A stretch of 64,000 nt of DNA, taken from contig NZ_JABBND010000003.1 in assembly GCF_012933465.1 (NCBI RefSeq), positions 1 to 64,000 on the forward strand, in the 5' to 3' direction. This document shows, in pieces, positions 1-8,233 of this stretch (position 1 is the stretch's first letter; every line of letters starts with the position of its first letter). The stretch comes from Actinomycetospora sp. TBRC 11914 (GTDB lineage: Bacteria > Actinomycetota > Actinomycetes > Mycobacteriales > Pseudonocardiaceae). The translations under genes and the position numbers were made by a program. The notes beneath the pieces are model-generated. The model made no database searches. It saw only the letters and a list, made by a program, of their open reading frames with translations, and was not told the DNA's origin.

Positions 1-70
1 GTTCGATCGAGCAGACCCCCCGACCCCGCGGCGCGTCCCCTACACCTCGGGTAGGGACAACCCCCACCCC

Positions 71-142
71 CGCAGCACGATCAAGGAGTCACTGCACGCC
101 TCAAGGAGATCCGCTCGACGCACGGCGGCTCCCTCGGCCGCG
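71..142. repeat. Imperfect direct repeat, copy A
   Basis: First of two imperfect copies (second at 205-278) of a 72-74 bp unit starting CGCAGCACGATCA and ending in a CTCCCTCGGCC segment. It lies downstream of the minus-strand GNAT gene. No open frame with family resemblance runs through it, so I read it as an intergenic repeat. Positions 1-70 show nothing else I can identify. Confidence 0.6.
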
Positions 143-204
143 AGACCCGCCGGCCCCCGGCCCGGCCCCGACTCACCCGGCCACCCCGGCGCACCCCAGC
201 CGCC

Positions 205-278
205 CGCAGCACGATCACGGAGTCACTACACGCCGGGAGAAGATCCGCTCGACGCGCAGCGACTCCCTCGGCCACGCG
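205..278. repeat. Imperfect direct repeat, copy B
   Basis: Second copy of the unit at 71-142. The shared blocks GCAGCACGATCA, GGAGTCACT and GATCCGCTCGACGC are in the same order and spacing, with a 2-nt length difference in the middle. It ends 9 nt before the stop codon of the GNAT gene. Confidence 0.6.
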
Positions 279-287
279 GAAACCAAG

Positions 288-806
288 TCAGCCCCCGCGC
301 AGCTCCCGCGAGAACCACCGCATCGACGCACGGGCCGGCGCCAGGTGCTGGCTCGCCCGGAAGCCGCTGCGCTCGGCCACCCGTAACGACGCCGGGTTGT
401 CCCGCTCGATGCGCAGCACGGCGTACGACACCCCCGTCTCCGCCGCGAGGAACCCGCACACCAGCTCGACCGCGCGGGCCGCGAACCCCCGCCCCCGCCA
501 CGACGGGAAGACGCCGTAGGACACGTTCGCCGCCCCGGGCTCCAGCTCGGGGACGCGCAGCCCCACCTCGACGGTCCCCGCGAGCGCACCCCCGGCGGCG
601 TCCCGGATCGCCCACGACAGCGTCGGCCCGCGCCGGCGCCAGTCCGCCGCGCAGGCCTCGATGTATCGCTCCGACGTCGCGACCGTCGAGTGGCCACCGA
701 CGAGCCGGCGGGCCAGCTCGTCGTCCTCCCCCGCCACCAGCGCCGGGGCGTCCTCGAGGGCCAGCGCCGACAGCACGATCACGCCGTCGGTCAGCTCGGG
801 GGCCAC
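288..806 (-). CDS. GNAT family N-acetyltransferase
   Basis: A 172-residue single-domain GNAT of the RimJ/RimL-like type, which would transfer an acetyl group from acetyl-CoA to an amine; the substrate cannot be told. The acetyl-CoA-binding motif is visible as RGRGFAA at residues 104-110, after the usual beta-4 strand (ANVSYGVF), and a terminal AVLRIERDNPASLRVAERSGF segment is the typical GNAT motif B region. I chose the GTG at 806 because family similarity begins there; longer upstream frames are antisense to the next gene. It is transcribed away from the methyltransferase at 879, with 72 nt between the starts. Confidence 0.85.
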   Translation of the reverse strand: MAPELTDGVIVLSALALEDAPALVAGEDDELARRLVGGHSTVATSERYIEACAADWRRRGPTLSWAIRDAAGGALAGTVEVGLRVPELEPGAANVSYGVFPSWRGRGFAARAVELVCGFLAAETGVSYAVLRIERDNPASLRVAERSGFRASQHLAPARASMRWFSRELRGG

Positions 807-878
807 CGCACGAGTCTGCCGTCCCCGCCTGGTTCGCGGTCGGGCCCTCCGGCGCCGCCCGGCTGCCAAGCTCCGGGC

Positions 879-1727
879 ATGACCGAGGGCCCGAACGCAG
901 GGCAGTGGCAGGTGTGGGACGGCGCGGCCGGCGCGTTCTGGACCGAGCACGCCGACCGGTTCGACCGCGCGGTCGCCGGCTACGACCCGCACCTGGAGGC
1001 GGCCGCGGCCGTCGTCGCCGGGGAGCGCGTGCTCGACGTCGGGTGCGGGACCGGAGCCACGACACGGGCGGCCGCCCGCCGCGCCGGGCCGGACGGTCAC
1101 GCCCTCGGCCTCGACCTGTCGGCCCGGATGCTCGAGCTCGCCCGGGCCCGCGCGGCCGCCGAGCGCCTGGACACCGTCACGTTCACGCGCGCCGACGCGC
1201 AGGTCCACCCGTTCCCGCCCGGTGGGGTCGACGTCGTGCTCAGCCGGCACGGGGTGATGTTCTTCGACGACCCACCGGCAGCCTTCGCCAACCTCGCGCG
1301 GGCGCTGCGTCCCGGCGGCCGCCTCGCCGTGCTGGTGTGGCAGGGCCTCGAGGGCAACCACTTCATCCACCGGGTGCTGAACGCGATGACCCCCGACCGC
1401 GACACCCCGTACCCACCCGCCGACGGCCGGCCGAGCCCGCTCTCGCTCGCCGACCCCGCCCGCGTGCACGCCCTCCTCGACGCCGCCGGCTTCGTCGACG
1501 TCCACCTCGAGGGCGTCGAGGAGCCCATGGTGTTCGGTGACGATCCCGAGGAGGCGTTCGCCTACCAGATCGGGCACCAGGCCTGGCTGCTCGCGGAGCT
1601 CGACCCCGCCACCCGCGAGCGCGCCCACGCGCGGCTCCGGGACGACCTCGCCGCCCACCACGAGCCGGGCGCCGGCGTCCGCTACCCCTCGGCCGCCTGG
1701 CTCGTCACCGCCCGAACGCCGGAGTGA
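879..1727 (+). CDS. Class I SAM-dependent methyltransferase
   Basis: A 282-residue methyltransferase of the UbiE/Methyltransf_11 type. Motif I reads VLDVGCGTGATT (about residues 51-62), followed by an acidic motif II region (LGLDLSARML) and a post-I aspartate in FTRADAQVHPF. A LARALRPGGRLAVLVW segment is the usual motif III strand. The substrate is not deducible; a soluble small-molecule O-, N- or C-methyltransferase is most likely. The ATG at 879 is the first start consistent with the family N-terminus. It is divergent from the GNAT gene. Confidence 0.88.
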   Translation: MTEGPNAGQWQVWDGAAGAFWTEHADRFDRAVAGYDPHLEAAAAVVAGERVLDVGCGTGATTRAAARRAGPDGHALGLDLSARMLELARARAAAERLDTVTFTRADAQVHPFPPGGVDVVLSRHGVMFFDDPPAAFANLARALRPGGRLAVLVWQGLEGNHFIHRVLNAMTPDRDTPYPPADGRPSPLSLADPARVHALLDAAGFVDVHLEGVEEPMVFGDDPEEAFAYQIGHQAWLLAELDPATRERAHARLRDDLAAHHEPGAGVRYPSAAWLVTARTPE

Positions 1728-1793
1728 TCCCCTCGTCCCGGGCCCTTCCCGGCAGGGACCGCCGCACTACTGTGGACGGCGAAGGGGGTCGCC

Positions 1794-2024
1794 GTGCGGG
1801 ACGAGGAGCTGATCGTCGAGTTCGCCCTGACCCGGCTCGACCACCCCGGGCTCGACCTCGAGGAGGTCGCGGCGCTGCTGGTCCGGCGGGTCGGCCCGGA
1901 GCGGATGCTCGAGTTCGCCGCGCAGAACCTGGCCGACCGGGGTGAGCTGCGCGGCGCGCTGTTCGAGGCGGCCGTCGAACGGGTCATGCGGGTCGTGCTG
2001 GCCCTGCGCGACGCGCCGGACTGA
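1794..2024 (+). CDS. Small hypothetical protein
   Basis: A 76-residue, soluble, leucine- and glutamate-rich, probably all-helical protein with no motif I recognise. The GTG start has a GAAGGGGG ribosome-binding stretch just upstream and a possible -10 box TACTGT at 1768-1773. Its stop lies 3 nt from the stop of the convergent TetR gene. Codon composition and the RBS support a real gene, but function is unknown. Confidence 0.6.
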   Translation: MRDEELIVEFALTRLDHPGLDLEEVAALLVRRVGPERMLEFAAQNLADRGELRGALFEAAVERVMRVVLALRDAPD

Positions 2025-2027
2025 CCC

Positions 2028-2624
2028 TCACGGAGCGGACCCGCCCAGGAACCGCACGACGGTCGTGGCGACCTGGTCGGCGACGACGTCGGGCGGGTGC
2101 AGCGGCAGCACGAGGTGGCTGATCGTCAGGCGCGCGGCGACCTCGGCCGCCGACGCCGCGGCCGCGGGGTCGAGCCCCGGGCGGCGCCGGAGCAGGAACG
2201 AGGCGCCCCGGTCGCGGGCCGCGGCCACCAGCGGCTCCGCCCCGCTGGTCAGCAGGGGCAGCTCCTCGGCGCCCTGGCCGGTCAGCAGCGCGCGCAGGAT
2301 CGGGTCCCGCGCGACGGTGTCCACCGTGGTGCGCACCGCCGAGGTCCACGCCCGGTACACGTCGTCCTCGCCGTCGAGCGCCGCCTCGAGCCCGGTGAGG
2401 AACTCGTCGGTGCGCCGCAGGACGAGCGCCGCGGCCAGGCCCTGCTTGCTGGCGAACTCGTTGTAGAGCGTCTGGCGGCTCACCCCGACGCCGTCGGCGA
2501 CGTCCTGGAGGCGCAGCCCGCGCCAGCCCCGGGCGACGAGCAGGTCCGCGGCGAGGTCGAGCGCCTCGTCGCGGACGAGGCCCCGGGTGCGTTCGGCGAA
2601 CGACCGGGGCGCAGAGGCGGGCAC
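2028..2624 (-). CDS. TetR family transcriptional regulator
   Basis: A 198-residue TetR regulator. The N-terminal helix-turn-helix is at about residues 20-55, with the recognition-helix pattern GVSRQTLYNEF typical of the family; the rest is the ligand/dimer domain. It is divergent from the P450 gene, and two tandem palindrome-like sites fill the space between them. By the usual TetR logic it probably represses itself and the P450; the ligand is unknown. The start is a GTG at 2624. Confidence 0.9.
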   Translation of the reverse strand: MPASAPRSFAERTRGLVRDEALDLAADLLVARGWRGLRLQDVADGVGVSRQTLYNEFASKQGLAAALVLRRTDEFLTGLEAALDGEDDVYRAWTSAVRTTVDTVARDPILRALLTGQGAEELPLLTSGAEPLVAAARDRGASFLLRRRPGLDPAAAASAAEVAARLTISHLVLPLHPPDVVADQVATTVVRFLGGSAP

Positions 2625-2638
2625 ATCGTGAGCTTAGC

Positions 2639-2693
2639 TGGACGCATCGACGATCCGCGTCCAGGTCGTGGACGCAGCGACGATTTGTGTCTA
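2639..2693. promoter_or_regulatory. Tandem candidate TetR operators between tetR and the P450 gene
   Basis: Two 25-bp sites at 2639-2663 and 2669-2693 are repeated with a 30-bp period. Each begins TGGACGC and ends in its approximate inverse (GCGTCCA in the first, GTGTCTA in the second), with the shared interior CGACGAT. They lie between the divergent starts, as expected for an autoregulated TetR/target pair. Binding is inferred. Confidence 0.65.
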
Positions 2694-2710
2694 ACGTCCC
2701 CGACACCGAG

Positions 2711-4183
2711 ATGTCCGTGGAGGTGGCCGTGTCCGTGGTCCGCACCGCGACGGGTGAGCGCCTGTCGTCCGTCGTGCTCACGCCGATGGCGCGGGAGGTC
2801 GACCGGCGGCTCTTCGCGCGGGTCCGGCCGCCGCGGGTCGAGCCCCTGGTCGCACCGCCCGCCGGGTCCGGCCTCGCCGCGGTCCCGGGCAACGCGGGGC
2901 CGCCCGTCCTGGGGCACACGCTGTCCTACATCCGCTACGGGAGCGCCTTCACCCGCGCCCGGCACGCGGCGCTCGGACCGGTGTCGTGGTGCGGCTTCGT
3001 CGGCGAGCACGTCGTCATCGCCGCCGGCCCCGACGCCACCCACGCGGTGCTGACGAACCCGGACAAGGCCTACTCGCAGGACGGGTGGCGCTTCCTGGTC
3101 GACGACTTCTTCCACCGCGGTCTCATGCTGCTCGACGGCGAGGACCACCGCGTCCACCGCCGCGTCATGCAGGAGGCCTTCACCGCCCCGCGGGTCCGCG
3201 GCTACGTCGACCGGACGGTCCCGGTGCTCCGCGAGCAGATCCCGACGTGGCCCCGCGGCCGGGAGCTGCGCCTCTACCCGATGCTCAAGGCGCTCACCCT
3301 CGACGTCGCCACCCACGTGTTCATGGACGGCCGCTCCGGGCCGGAGGCCGAGCAGGTCAACCGGGCCTTCATGGCCTGCGTGCAGGCGGCGAGCTCGATC
3401 GTGCGCCGCGACCTGCCGGGCACCCGCTACCGCGCCGGGCTGCGGGGCCGGGCGCTGCTCGAGCGGTACTTCACCGCCGCGCTGCCCGCCAAGCGCGCCG
3501 GTGACGGCGACGACCTCTTCTCCGCGCTCTGCCGGGCGCGCACGCCGGAGGGCGAGGCGTTCTCCGACGCCGACGTCGTCAACCACATGATCTTCCTGAT
3601 GATGGCCGCCCACGACACCTCGACCATCACCAGCGCCGCGGCCGCCTACTACCTGGCCGCCAACCCCGAGTGGCAGGAGCGGGCCCGCGCCGAGTCGCTG
3701 GCGCTCGGCGACGCACCGCCCGACGCCGAGGCGCTGCAGTCCCTGCGCGCGCTCGAGCTGGTGATGAAGGAGTCGCTGCGCCTCGCGGCACCCGTGCCGG
3801 TGGTGATGCGCCGGACGGTGCGGGACACCGCGCTGCTCGGGCACCACCTGCCCGCCGGCCAGCTCGTGATGGTGGCCGGCGCCGTCAACCACTTCGACCC
3901 GGCGATCTGGACCGACCCCGACACGTTCGACCCCGACCGCTTCGCCGCACCGCGCGCCGAGGACCGTGCCCACCGCGACGCGTGGATCCCGTTCGGCGGG
4001 GGCGTGCACAAGTGCCTGGGCATGCTGTTCGGGTCGCTCGAGGTGACCGCGATCCTCCACGAGCTCCTGCGCCACCACCGGATCACCGTCCGGCCCGGCT
4101 ACGAGCCCCGCTGGGACAACACCTCGCTACCGGTGCCCGCCGACGGCCTGCCGCTGCGCCTCGAGCCGCTCGAGCGACACTGA
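2711..4183 (+). CDS. Cytochrome P450
   Basis: A 490-residue P450 monooxygenase, soluble, needing external electron donors (none is encoded nearby). It has the heme-binding loop FGGGVHKCLG with the axial cysteine at about 435, the I-helix motif AAHDTS for oxygen activation, and the K-helix ExxR as ESLR. It is longer than typical bacterial P450s (about 400-420), with an extra N-terminal tail of roughly 60 residues. A GTG at 2687 would also be in frame but lies inside the second candidate operator, so I prefer the ATG at 2711. Probable control by the divergent TetR. The substrate is unknown. Confidence 0.92.
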   Translation: MSVEVAVSVVRTATGERLSSVVLTPMAREVDRRLFARVRPPRVEPLVAPPAGSGLAAVPGNAGPPVLGHTLSYIRYGSAFTRARHAALGPVSWCGFVGEHVVIAAGPDATHAVLTNPDKAYSQDGWRFLVDDFFHRGLMLLDGEDHRVHRRVMQEAFTAPRVRGYVDRTVPVLREQIPTWPRGRELRLYPMLKALTLDVATHVFMDGRSGPEAEQVNRAFMACVQAASSIVRRDLPGTRYRAGLRGRALLERYFTAALPAKRAGDGDDLFSALCRARTPEGEAFSDADVVNHMIFLMMAAHDTSTITSAAAAYYLAANPEWQERARAESLALGDAPPDAEALQSLRALELVMKESLRLAAPVPVVMRRTVRDTALLGHHLPAGQLVMVAGAVNHFDPAIWTDPDTFDPDRFAAPRAEDRAHRDAWIPFGGGVHKCLGMLFGSLEVTAILHELLRHHRITVRPGYEPRWDNTSLPVPADGLPLRLEPLERH

Positions 4184-4332
4184 CCCGGCCGGACGGGGCA
4201 GCGTCCCCGCCGGGCGGTCGCCACGTCGGTCGACCGTTCGGCGGAGGCGCCCCGGAAGAAGAGGCCATCGGCGCGACCGACCGCGTCGAATGGCGGATGT
4301 CCCCGGGGCCGGGTGCGGCCACCGTGGCTTCC

Positions 4333-5601
4333 ATGACCACCGCATTGACCGTCGACCAGCTCGACCACCGGGGCACGACCTCCCACGAGGTCTACACCGC
4401 GGGCTTCTACGAGGGCAGCTGGGACTTCGTCGTCCGCACCCTGCTCGGCAAGGCCACCCGGGGCGGCGCCGACATCGGCGAGGTGCTCGCCGCGATCGCC
4501 CCGATCCGTCCGAAGGACGACGAGGGCTGGTTCGCCGCGTGGGTGGCGCTGGGCCGGCGGATCGCCGCCGTCGCGGACGACTGCGCCCGCCGCGGCCACC
4601 GGTCCAGCGCGTCCCGCGCCTACCTGCGCGCCGCGAACTACTACGCGGTCGCCGTGAACGCGGTGAACGGGCTGGACGGCGACGACCAGCTGCTGCCGAC
4701 CTTCCGGGCCCATCGCGCCGCCTGGGAGGGCTTCCTCGCGACGACCCGCTGGCCGGTGGAGGCCTTCGACATCCCCTACGAGGGCTCGACGCTGCCCGGC
4801 TGGATCTTCCGGCCCGACACCGGCGGCGCGGTGCGCCCGACGCTGGTGATGAACCTCGGCAGCGACGAGGCCGTCACCGGGATCTGGAGCGAGGGCGCCG
4901 AGGGAGCGCTCGAGCGCGGCTACGACGTCGTCGTCTTCGAGGGCCCCGGGCAGCAGTCGCTGCTCTTCGAGCGCGGCGTCCCGTTCCGGCCCGACTGGGA
5001 GGCGGTGCTCACCCCGGTCGTGGACGCCGTGCTGGCCTTCCCCGACGTCGACGCCGGCAGGCTCGCGGTCTACGGGGTGAGCCAGGCCGGCTACTGGGTG
5101 CCCCGCGCGCTCGCCTTCGAGCACCGGTTCGCCGCCGCGATCGCCGACGGCGGCGTCGTCGACGTCTCCCGCTCCTGGACCGCTCACCTCCCCCACCACC
5201 TGATCGACCTGTACGACAAGGGCGAGAAGGAGGCGTTCGACAAGGAGCTCGCGCTGGGGATGCACCTGCCGGGCTCGAAGGCTGTCCGCACGGAGTGGCG
5301 GTTCCGGTCGCGGCCGTACGGGGTGTCCGGCTACTCGGCCGTGCTCGACGAGGTGCGCCGCTACGACCTCACCGACGTCGCCGGCCGGATCACCACCCCG
5401 CTGTACGTGATCGACGCCGACGGCGACCAGTTCTTCGGCGGCCAGCCCGCCGAGCTCGCCGGCCTCGTACCCACCGCGACCCGGCAGCGCTTCACCCAGG
5501 CCGAGGGCGCGAGCTCCCACTGCCAGCCGCTGGCCCGCGAGCTCACCGAGCAGCGCATGCTCGACTGGCTCGACGAACAGCTCGGCCACGTCGAGGCCTG
5601 A
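4333..5601 (+). CDS. Alpha/beta hydrolase, FrsA / pseudooxynicotine-hydrolase-like
   Basis: A 422-residue serine hydrolase with an N-terminal helical cap domain of about 140 residues followed by an alpha/beta-hydrolase core. The nucleophile elbow is GVSQAGYW with Ser at about 250; a late Asp (YVIDADGDQ) and His (SSHCQ) complete a plausible triad. The cap-plus-core layout resembles esterase FrsA and 2,6-dihydroxypseudooxynicotine hydrolase (C-C bond hydrolase). Substrate unknown. It follows the P450 on the same strand after a 149-nt gap, so it may be co-expressed in a catabolic or detoxifying unit, but the spacing does not prove an operon. Confidence 0.85.
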   Translation: MTTALTVDQLDHRGTTSHEVYTAGFYEGSWDFVVRTLLGKATRGGADIGEVLAAIAPIRPKDDEGWFAAWVALGRRIAAVADDCARRGHRSSASRAYLRAANYYAVAVNAVNGLDGDDQLLPTFRAHRAAWEGFLATTRWPVEAFDIPYEGSTLPGWIFRPDTGGAVRPTLVMNLGSDEAVTGIWSEGAEGALERGYDVVVFEGPGQQSLLFERGVPFRPDWEAVLTPVVDAVLAFPDVDAGRLAVYGVSQAGYWVPRALAFEHRFAAAIADGGVVDVSRSWTAHLPHHLIDLYDKGEKEAFDKELALGMHLPGSKAVRTEWRFRSRPYGVSGYSAVLDEVRRYDLTDVAGRITTPLYVIDADGDQFFGGQPAELAGLVPTATRQRFTQAEGASSHCQPLARELTEQRMLDWLDEQLGHVEA

Positions 5602-5720
5602 CCACCACGCCGCGGGTCGCCCGGGCGGCCTCGGTAGCCTCACCCGCGCCCGCCGTCGGCGCGGGCCGCGGCCCCGCGCCGCGCCGGCTCCGACGGAGAG
5701 GGTGACCCCCGGTCGACGCG

Positions 5721-6350
5721 CTGCTCGCGGGCCTGTCCGGCTGGCCGTTCTACGTCCTCATCGGCCTGCTGGCCTTCGGGGAGTCCGCCGCGTTCATCGG
5801 GCTGATCGTGCCCGGGGAGACCGCGATGGCCCTGGGCGGCGCCCTGGCCGGGACGGGACGGGTCGACCTCGGGGTGATGCTCGCGGTCGCCGTCGGGGGC
5901 TCGATCGTCGGCGACGCCGCCGGCTACGCCATGGGCCGCGCCGGGGGATCCCGGCTGCGGGCCAGCCGTGCCGGGCGCTGGCTCGGCGAGGGCCGCTGGC
6001 AGCGCAGCGAGCAGCTGGTGGTCGACCGGGGGCCGCTCGCGGTGTTCTGCGGCCGCTGGGTCGGCATCCTGCGGGCCGTGGTGCCGCTGGTCGCCGGGAT
6101 GAGCCGCATGCCGGTCGGCCGCTTCCTGGTGTGGAACGTCGCCGGGGCCGGCACCTGGGCGACCGCCGTGGTGCTCGTCGGCTACTTCGCCGGCAACTCC
6201 TTCCAGCGCGCCGAGTCCTGGATCGGCAGCTGCGCGGGCGCGCTCGTCGTCATCGCGCTCGTCGTCCTCGCAGCGGTGGCCTGCCACCGGCTGTACGAGC
6301 GCCGCCGCGCCGGGCAGACCAAGCGCGCGGTGCTCGTCGGCCGGCGCTGA
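5721..6350 (+). CDS. DedA family membrane protein (start codon unresolved)
   Basis: A DedA/SNARE-associated (VTT) integral membrane protein: hydrophobic N-terminal segment with the family motif GESAAFIGLIVPGE, a middle GRWVGILRAVVPLVAGMSRM segment, and further hydrophobic helices. DedA proteins act in membrane homeostasis and lipid scrambling. The frame shows family similarity from about 5712, yet no ATG, GTG or TTG exists in frame between the TGA at 5703 and the ATG at 5808 (which would delete the first conserved helix). I placed the start at the CTG at 5721 as a minimum. The GTG at 5702 has a GGAGAGG RBS but is in the wrong frame. See findings. Confidence 0.75.
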   Translation: MLAGLSGWPFYVLIGLLAFGESAAFIGLIVPGETAMALGGALAGTGRVDLGVMLAVAVGGSIVGDAAGYAMGRAGGSRLRASRAGRWLGEGRWQRSEQLVVDRGPLAVFCGRWVGILRAVVPLVAGMSRMPVGRFLVWNVAGAGTWATAVVLVGYFAGNSFQRAESWIGSCAGALVVIALVVLAAVACHRLYERRRAGQTKRAVLVGRR

Positions 6351-6903
6351 GTGCCGGGCGCGACCGCTCAGACCGGCGCCGCGAGCTGCCAGGGCACCCC
6401 GCACCGGTCCTCGACCCACCCGGAAGGTCAGGAAGGGCATCGCCCGTGCCGTCGTGGGCGTTCTCTGCCTCACCTCGTGCGCGCGGCGATCCGCGCGATG
6501 GTGCGGTCGTGGTCCGCTGCCACGGCAGCCGCGCGGTCTCCGTCGGGTCGGCACCGGCGCCAGAGAGGTAGCAGAAGGTGTAGTCCCCGACCCGGGCCGC
6601 CGTCGCCGCGGCGAAGGCGAGGGTGAAGTCGTGGGTGATCCGCGTGTAGAGGGCGGGGTCGGCGACGTCGGAGTCCTTCCCGCCGAGGGTCCAGATGCAG
6701 CCGGCGTGGCCGGCGAGGCGCGCGAGGAGCTCGTCGGGGTAGGCGGTGAGGTCGTCGAGGACGATCGACTCGGTCTCTGGGGAGCCCGTCGCGGCGTGCC
6801 GTCGCCCCAGGGCGCTCACGTGCGTGACGGCGGGGTCGGCCTCGAGTCGCGCGAGCACCGCGGACCCGACGAAGCCGGTGGCGCCGGTCAGGACGATCTC
6901 CAT
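6250..6903 (-). CDS. NAD(P)-binding epimerase-like protein with scrambled C-terminus
   Basis: An atypical SDR/epimerase-type Rossmann protein. The N-terminal nucleotide-binding motif GATGFVGSAVL is intact at residues 7-17, and family similarity continues through YLSGAGADPTE at about 130. Beyond that the sequence loses the expected pattern; only a short GEAENA patch, seen in homologues, remains. The last ~100 nt run antisense over the DedA gene. The 3' part overlaps a remnant of a different gene (VOC protein, 6368-6427). I think the gene is broken by a deletion or rearrangement although the frame is open. The ATG start at 6903 is sound. Confidence 0.55.
   Translation of the reverse strand: MEIVLTGATGFVGSAVLARLEADPAVTHVSALGRRHAATGSPETESIVLDDLTAYPDELLARLAGHAGCIWTLGGKDSDVADPALYTRITHDFTLAFAAATAARVGDYTFCYLSGAGADPTETARLPWQRTTTAPSRGSPRARGEAENAHDGTGDALPDLPGGSRTGAGCPGSSRRRSERSRPALSAGRRAPRAWSARRGGARTAGGRPPLRGRRAR
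6368..6427 (-). pseudogene. C-terminal remnant of a PhnB-like VOC protein
   Basis: In the minus frame ending at 6368, about 19 codons before the stop read CGVPWQLAAPV preceded by SGWVEDR. This matches the ending of PhnB / 3-demethylubiquinone-9-type glyoxalase-fold proteins (pattern GWxxDRxGxxWQ). A stop in the same frame lies just upstream, so only the tail survives. It is fused in position to the damaged epimerase gene, marking a deletion junction. Confidence 0.5.
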
Positions 6904-6917
6904 CCGGAGACGGTAGA

Positions 6918-7292
6918 TCAGCCGAGCCCGACCGCGGCCAGCACGACGAGCCAGGCAGCGCCGCCGAGCAGCCACAGCGCCCACGCGGCGATGGGCCAGA
7001 GGTGCGCGCGACCCGCTCCCCCGACGACGACACCGACCAGTGCGGCGACGAGGGCGAGCCCGGTGGCCAGGGCCGGTTCGAGCATCAGGGTCCACGCGGC
7101 GAGCGGCGAGGTGCAGATCGGTGGCGAGTCGGCGAACCCGCAGCCGTCGCCGGCGAACGCCACGAGGAAGAACGCGATGACGCTGCCGACCGATCCGAAC
7201 GCGGCGATGACGCCGAGCGCGACGGCGGCGTGCACCCGCACCGCGGACGACGGCCGGGGACGTCCGGGGGCGGGCAGGACGGGGACGGTCAT
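6918..7292 (-). CDS. Small integral membrane protein
   Basis: A 124-residue protein with three to four hydrophobic helices (ALGVIAAFGSVGSVIAFFLVA, then two further segments near the C-terminus) and a Cys pair in the first outer loop (CGF..ICT). No family recognised. The ATG at 7292 is preceded by a GGAG-type RBS; the longer frame to 7370 adds a charged tail unlikely to precede a membrane helix. It stops 14 nt upstream of the epimerase-like start, so the two could be co-transcribed. Confidence 0.65.
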   Translation of the reverse strand: MTVPVLPAPGRPRPSSAVRVHAAVALGVIAAFGSVGSVIAFFLVAFAGDGCGFADSPPICTSPLAAWTLMLEPALATGLALVAALVGVVVGGAGRAHLWPIAAWALWLLGGAAWLVVLAAVGLG

Positions 7293-7563
7293 GATGGGCT
7301 CCTCGGCAGCGTCCGACGTGACCCGCCCACGATCGCGGCGACCGGCGGCCGGGACCGCCCCGTGGCGCACGCCCGCTGTGTCACCGCGGCGACACAGGCG
7401 TCAGCGGGGCTCGGAGAGCTGCGGGAGCTCGGAGTCGACCACCTGCGCAGCGCGTCCAGCGCTGCTCGCCCACCCGAGTCGCTCGGGACCGACGACGCCG
7501 AGGAGGTCGCCGACGAGGTGACGCGAGGGGAATGCGGCCCGACGGGGCCCGGTTGCTGCTGCC

Positions 7564-8226
7564 ATGAGGATCGGCATCATCGGTGCGGGCATGATCGGCG
7601 GGACCCTGACGCGGCGGCTCACCGCCCTCGGGCACGAGGTGCGCGTGGCCAACTCGCGGGACCCGGAGACGTTGGCGGATCTCGCGGCGGAGACCGGCGC
7701 GACGGCGGTGTGGGCCAAGGACGCGGCCCAGGACGCGGACGTCGTCATCGTGAGCATCCCGCAGAAGAACACCCCGGACCTGGCGCCGGGCATCGTCTCC
7801 TCGGCCCGGCCGGGCGCGCCCGTCGTCGAGACGAACAACTACTACCCGCAGCAGCGCGACGGCCGGATCGAGGCGCTGGAGGACGGGACCCCGGAGAGCG
7901 TCTGGGTGTCGGAGTACCTCGGCACCCGGGTCTACAAGGTCTTCAACGGCATCTGGTGGAAGCACCTGCTGGAGAAGGGCGCGCCGAGCGGGACGGACGG
8001 GCGGATCGCGCTCCCCGTCGCGGGTGCGGACGGCCCGGCCAAGGAGACCGTGTTCGCGCTGGTCGACGAGCTCGGGTTCGACCCGGTCGACACCGGTGAC
8101 CTCGAGGAGTCGTGGCGCCAGCAGCCCGGCACCCCGGTCTACGGCAAGGACTACGACGCCGAGCACGCCCGCACGGCGCTGGCCGAGGCCTCCCCCGAGC
8201 GACCGGCGGAGTTCCGGGCGGCCTGA
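7564..8226 (+). CDS. NADP oxidoreductase, coenzyme F420-dependent-like
   Basis: A 220-residue Rossmann protein. The N-terminus MRIGIIGAGMIGGTL is the dinucleotide-binding motif, followed by RVANSRDPETL, a binding loop typical of the NADPH:F420 reductase-like family (Pfam F420_oxidored). The family also includes many NADP-only reductases, so F420 use is not established. It is convergent with the ring-cleaving dioxygenase and separated from it by a strong hairpin. Together with the next two genes it suggests redox handling of aromatic or quinone compounds. Confidence 0.85.
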   Translation: MRIGIIGAGMIGGTLTRRLTALGHEVRVANSRDPETLADLAAETGATAVWAKDAAQDADVVIVSIPQKNTPDLAPGIVSSARPGAPVVETNNYYPQQRDGRIEALEDGTPESVWVSEYLGTRVYKVFNGIWWKHLLEKGAPSGTDGRIALPVAGADGPAKETVFALVDELGFDPVDTGDLEESWRQQPGTPVYGKDYDAEHARTALAEASPERPAEFRAA

Positions 8227-8233
8227 CGCGTGC

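Noticed and set aside
7381-7563. Possible coding remnant between the small membrane protein and the NADP oxidoreductase gene
   Set aside because: A short plus-strand frame (ELRELGVDHLRSA) looks protein-like, but it has no start, no RBS and no family I can name.
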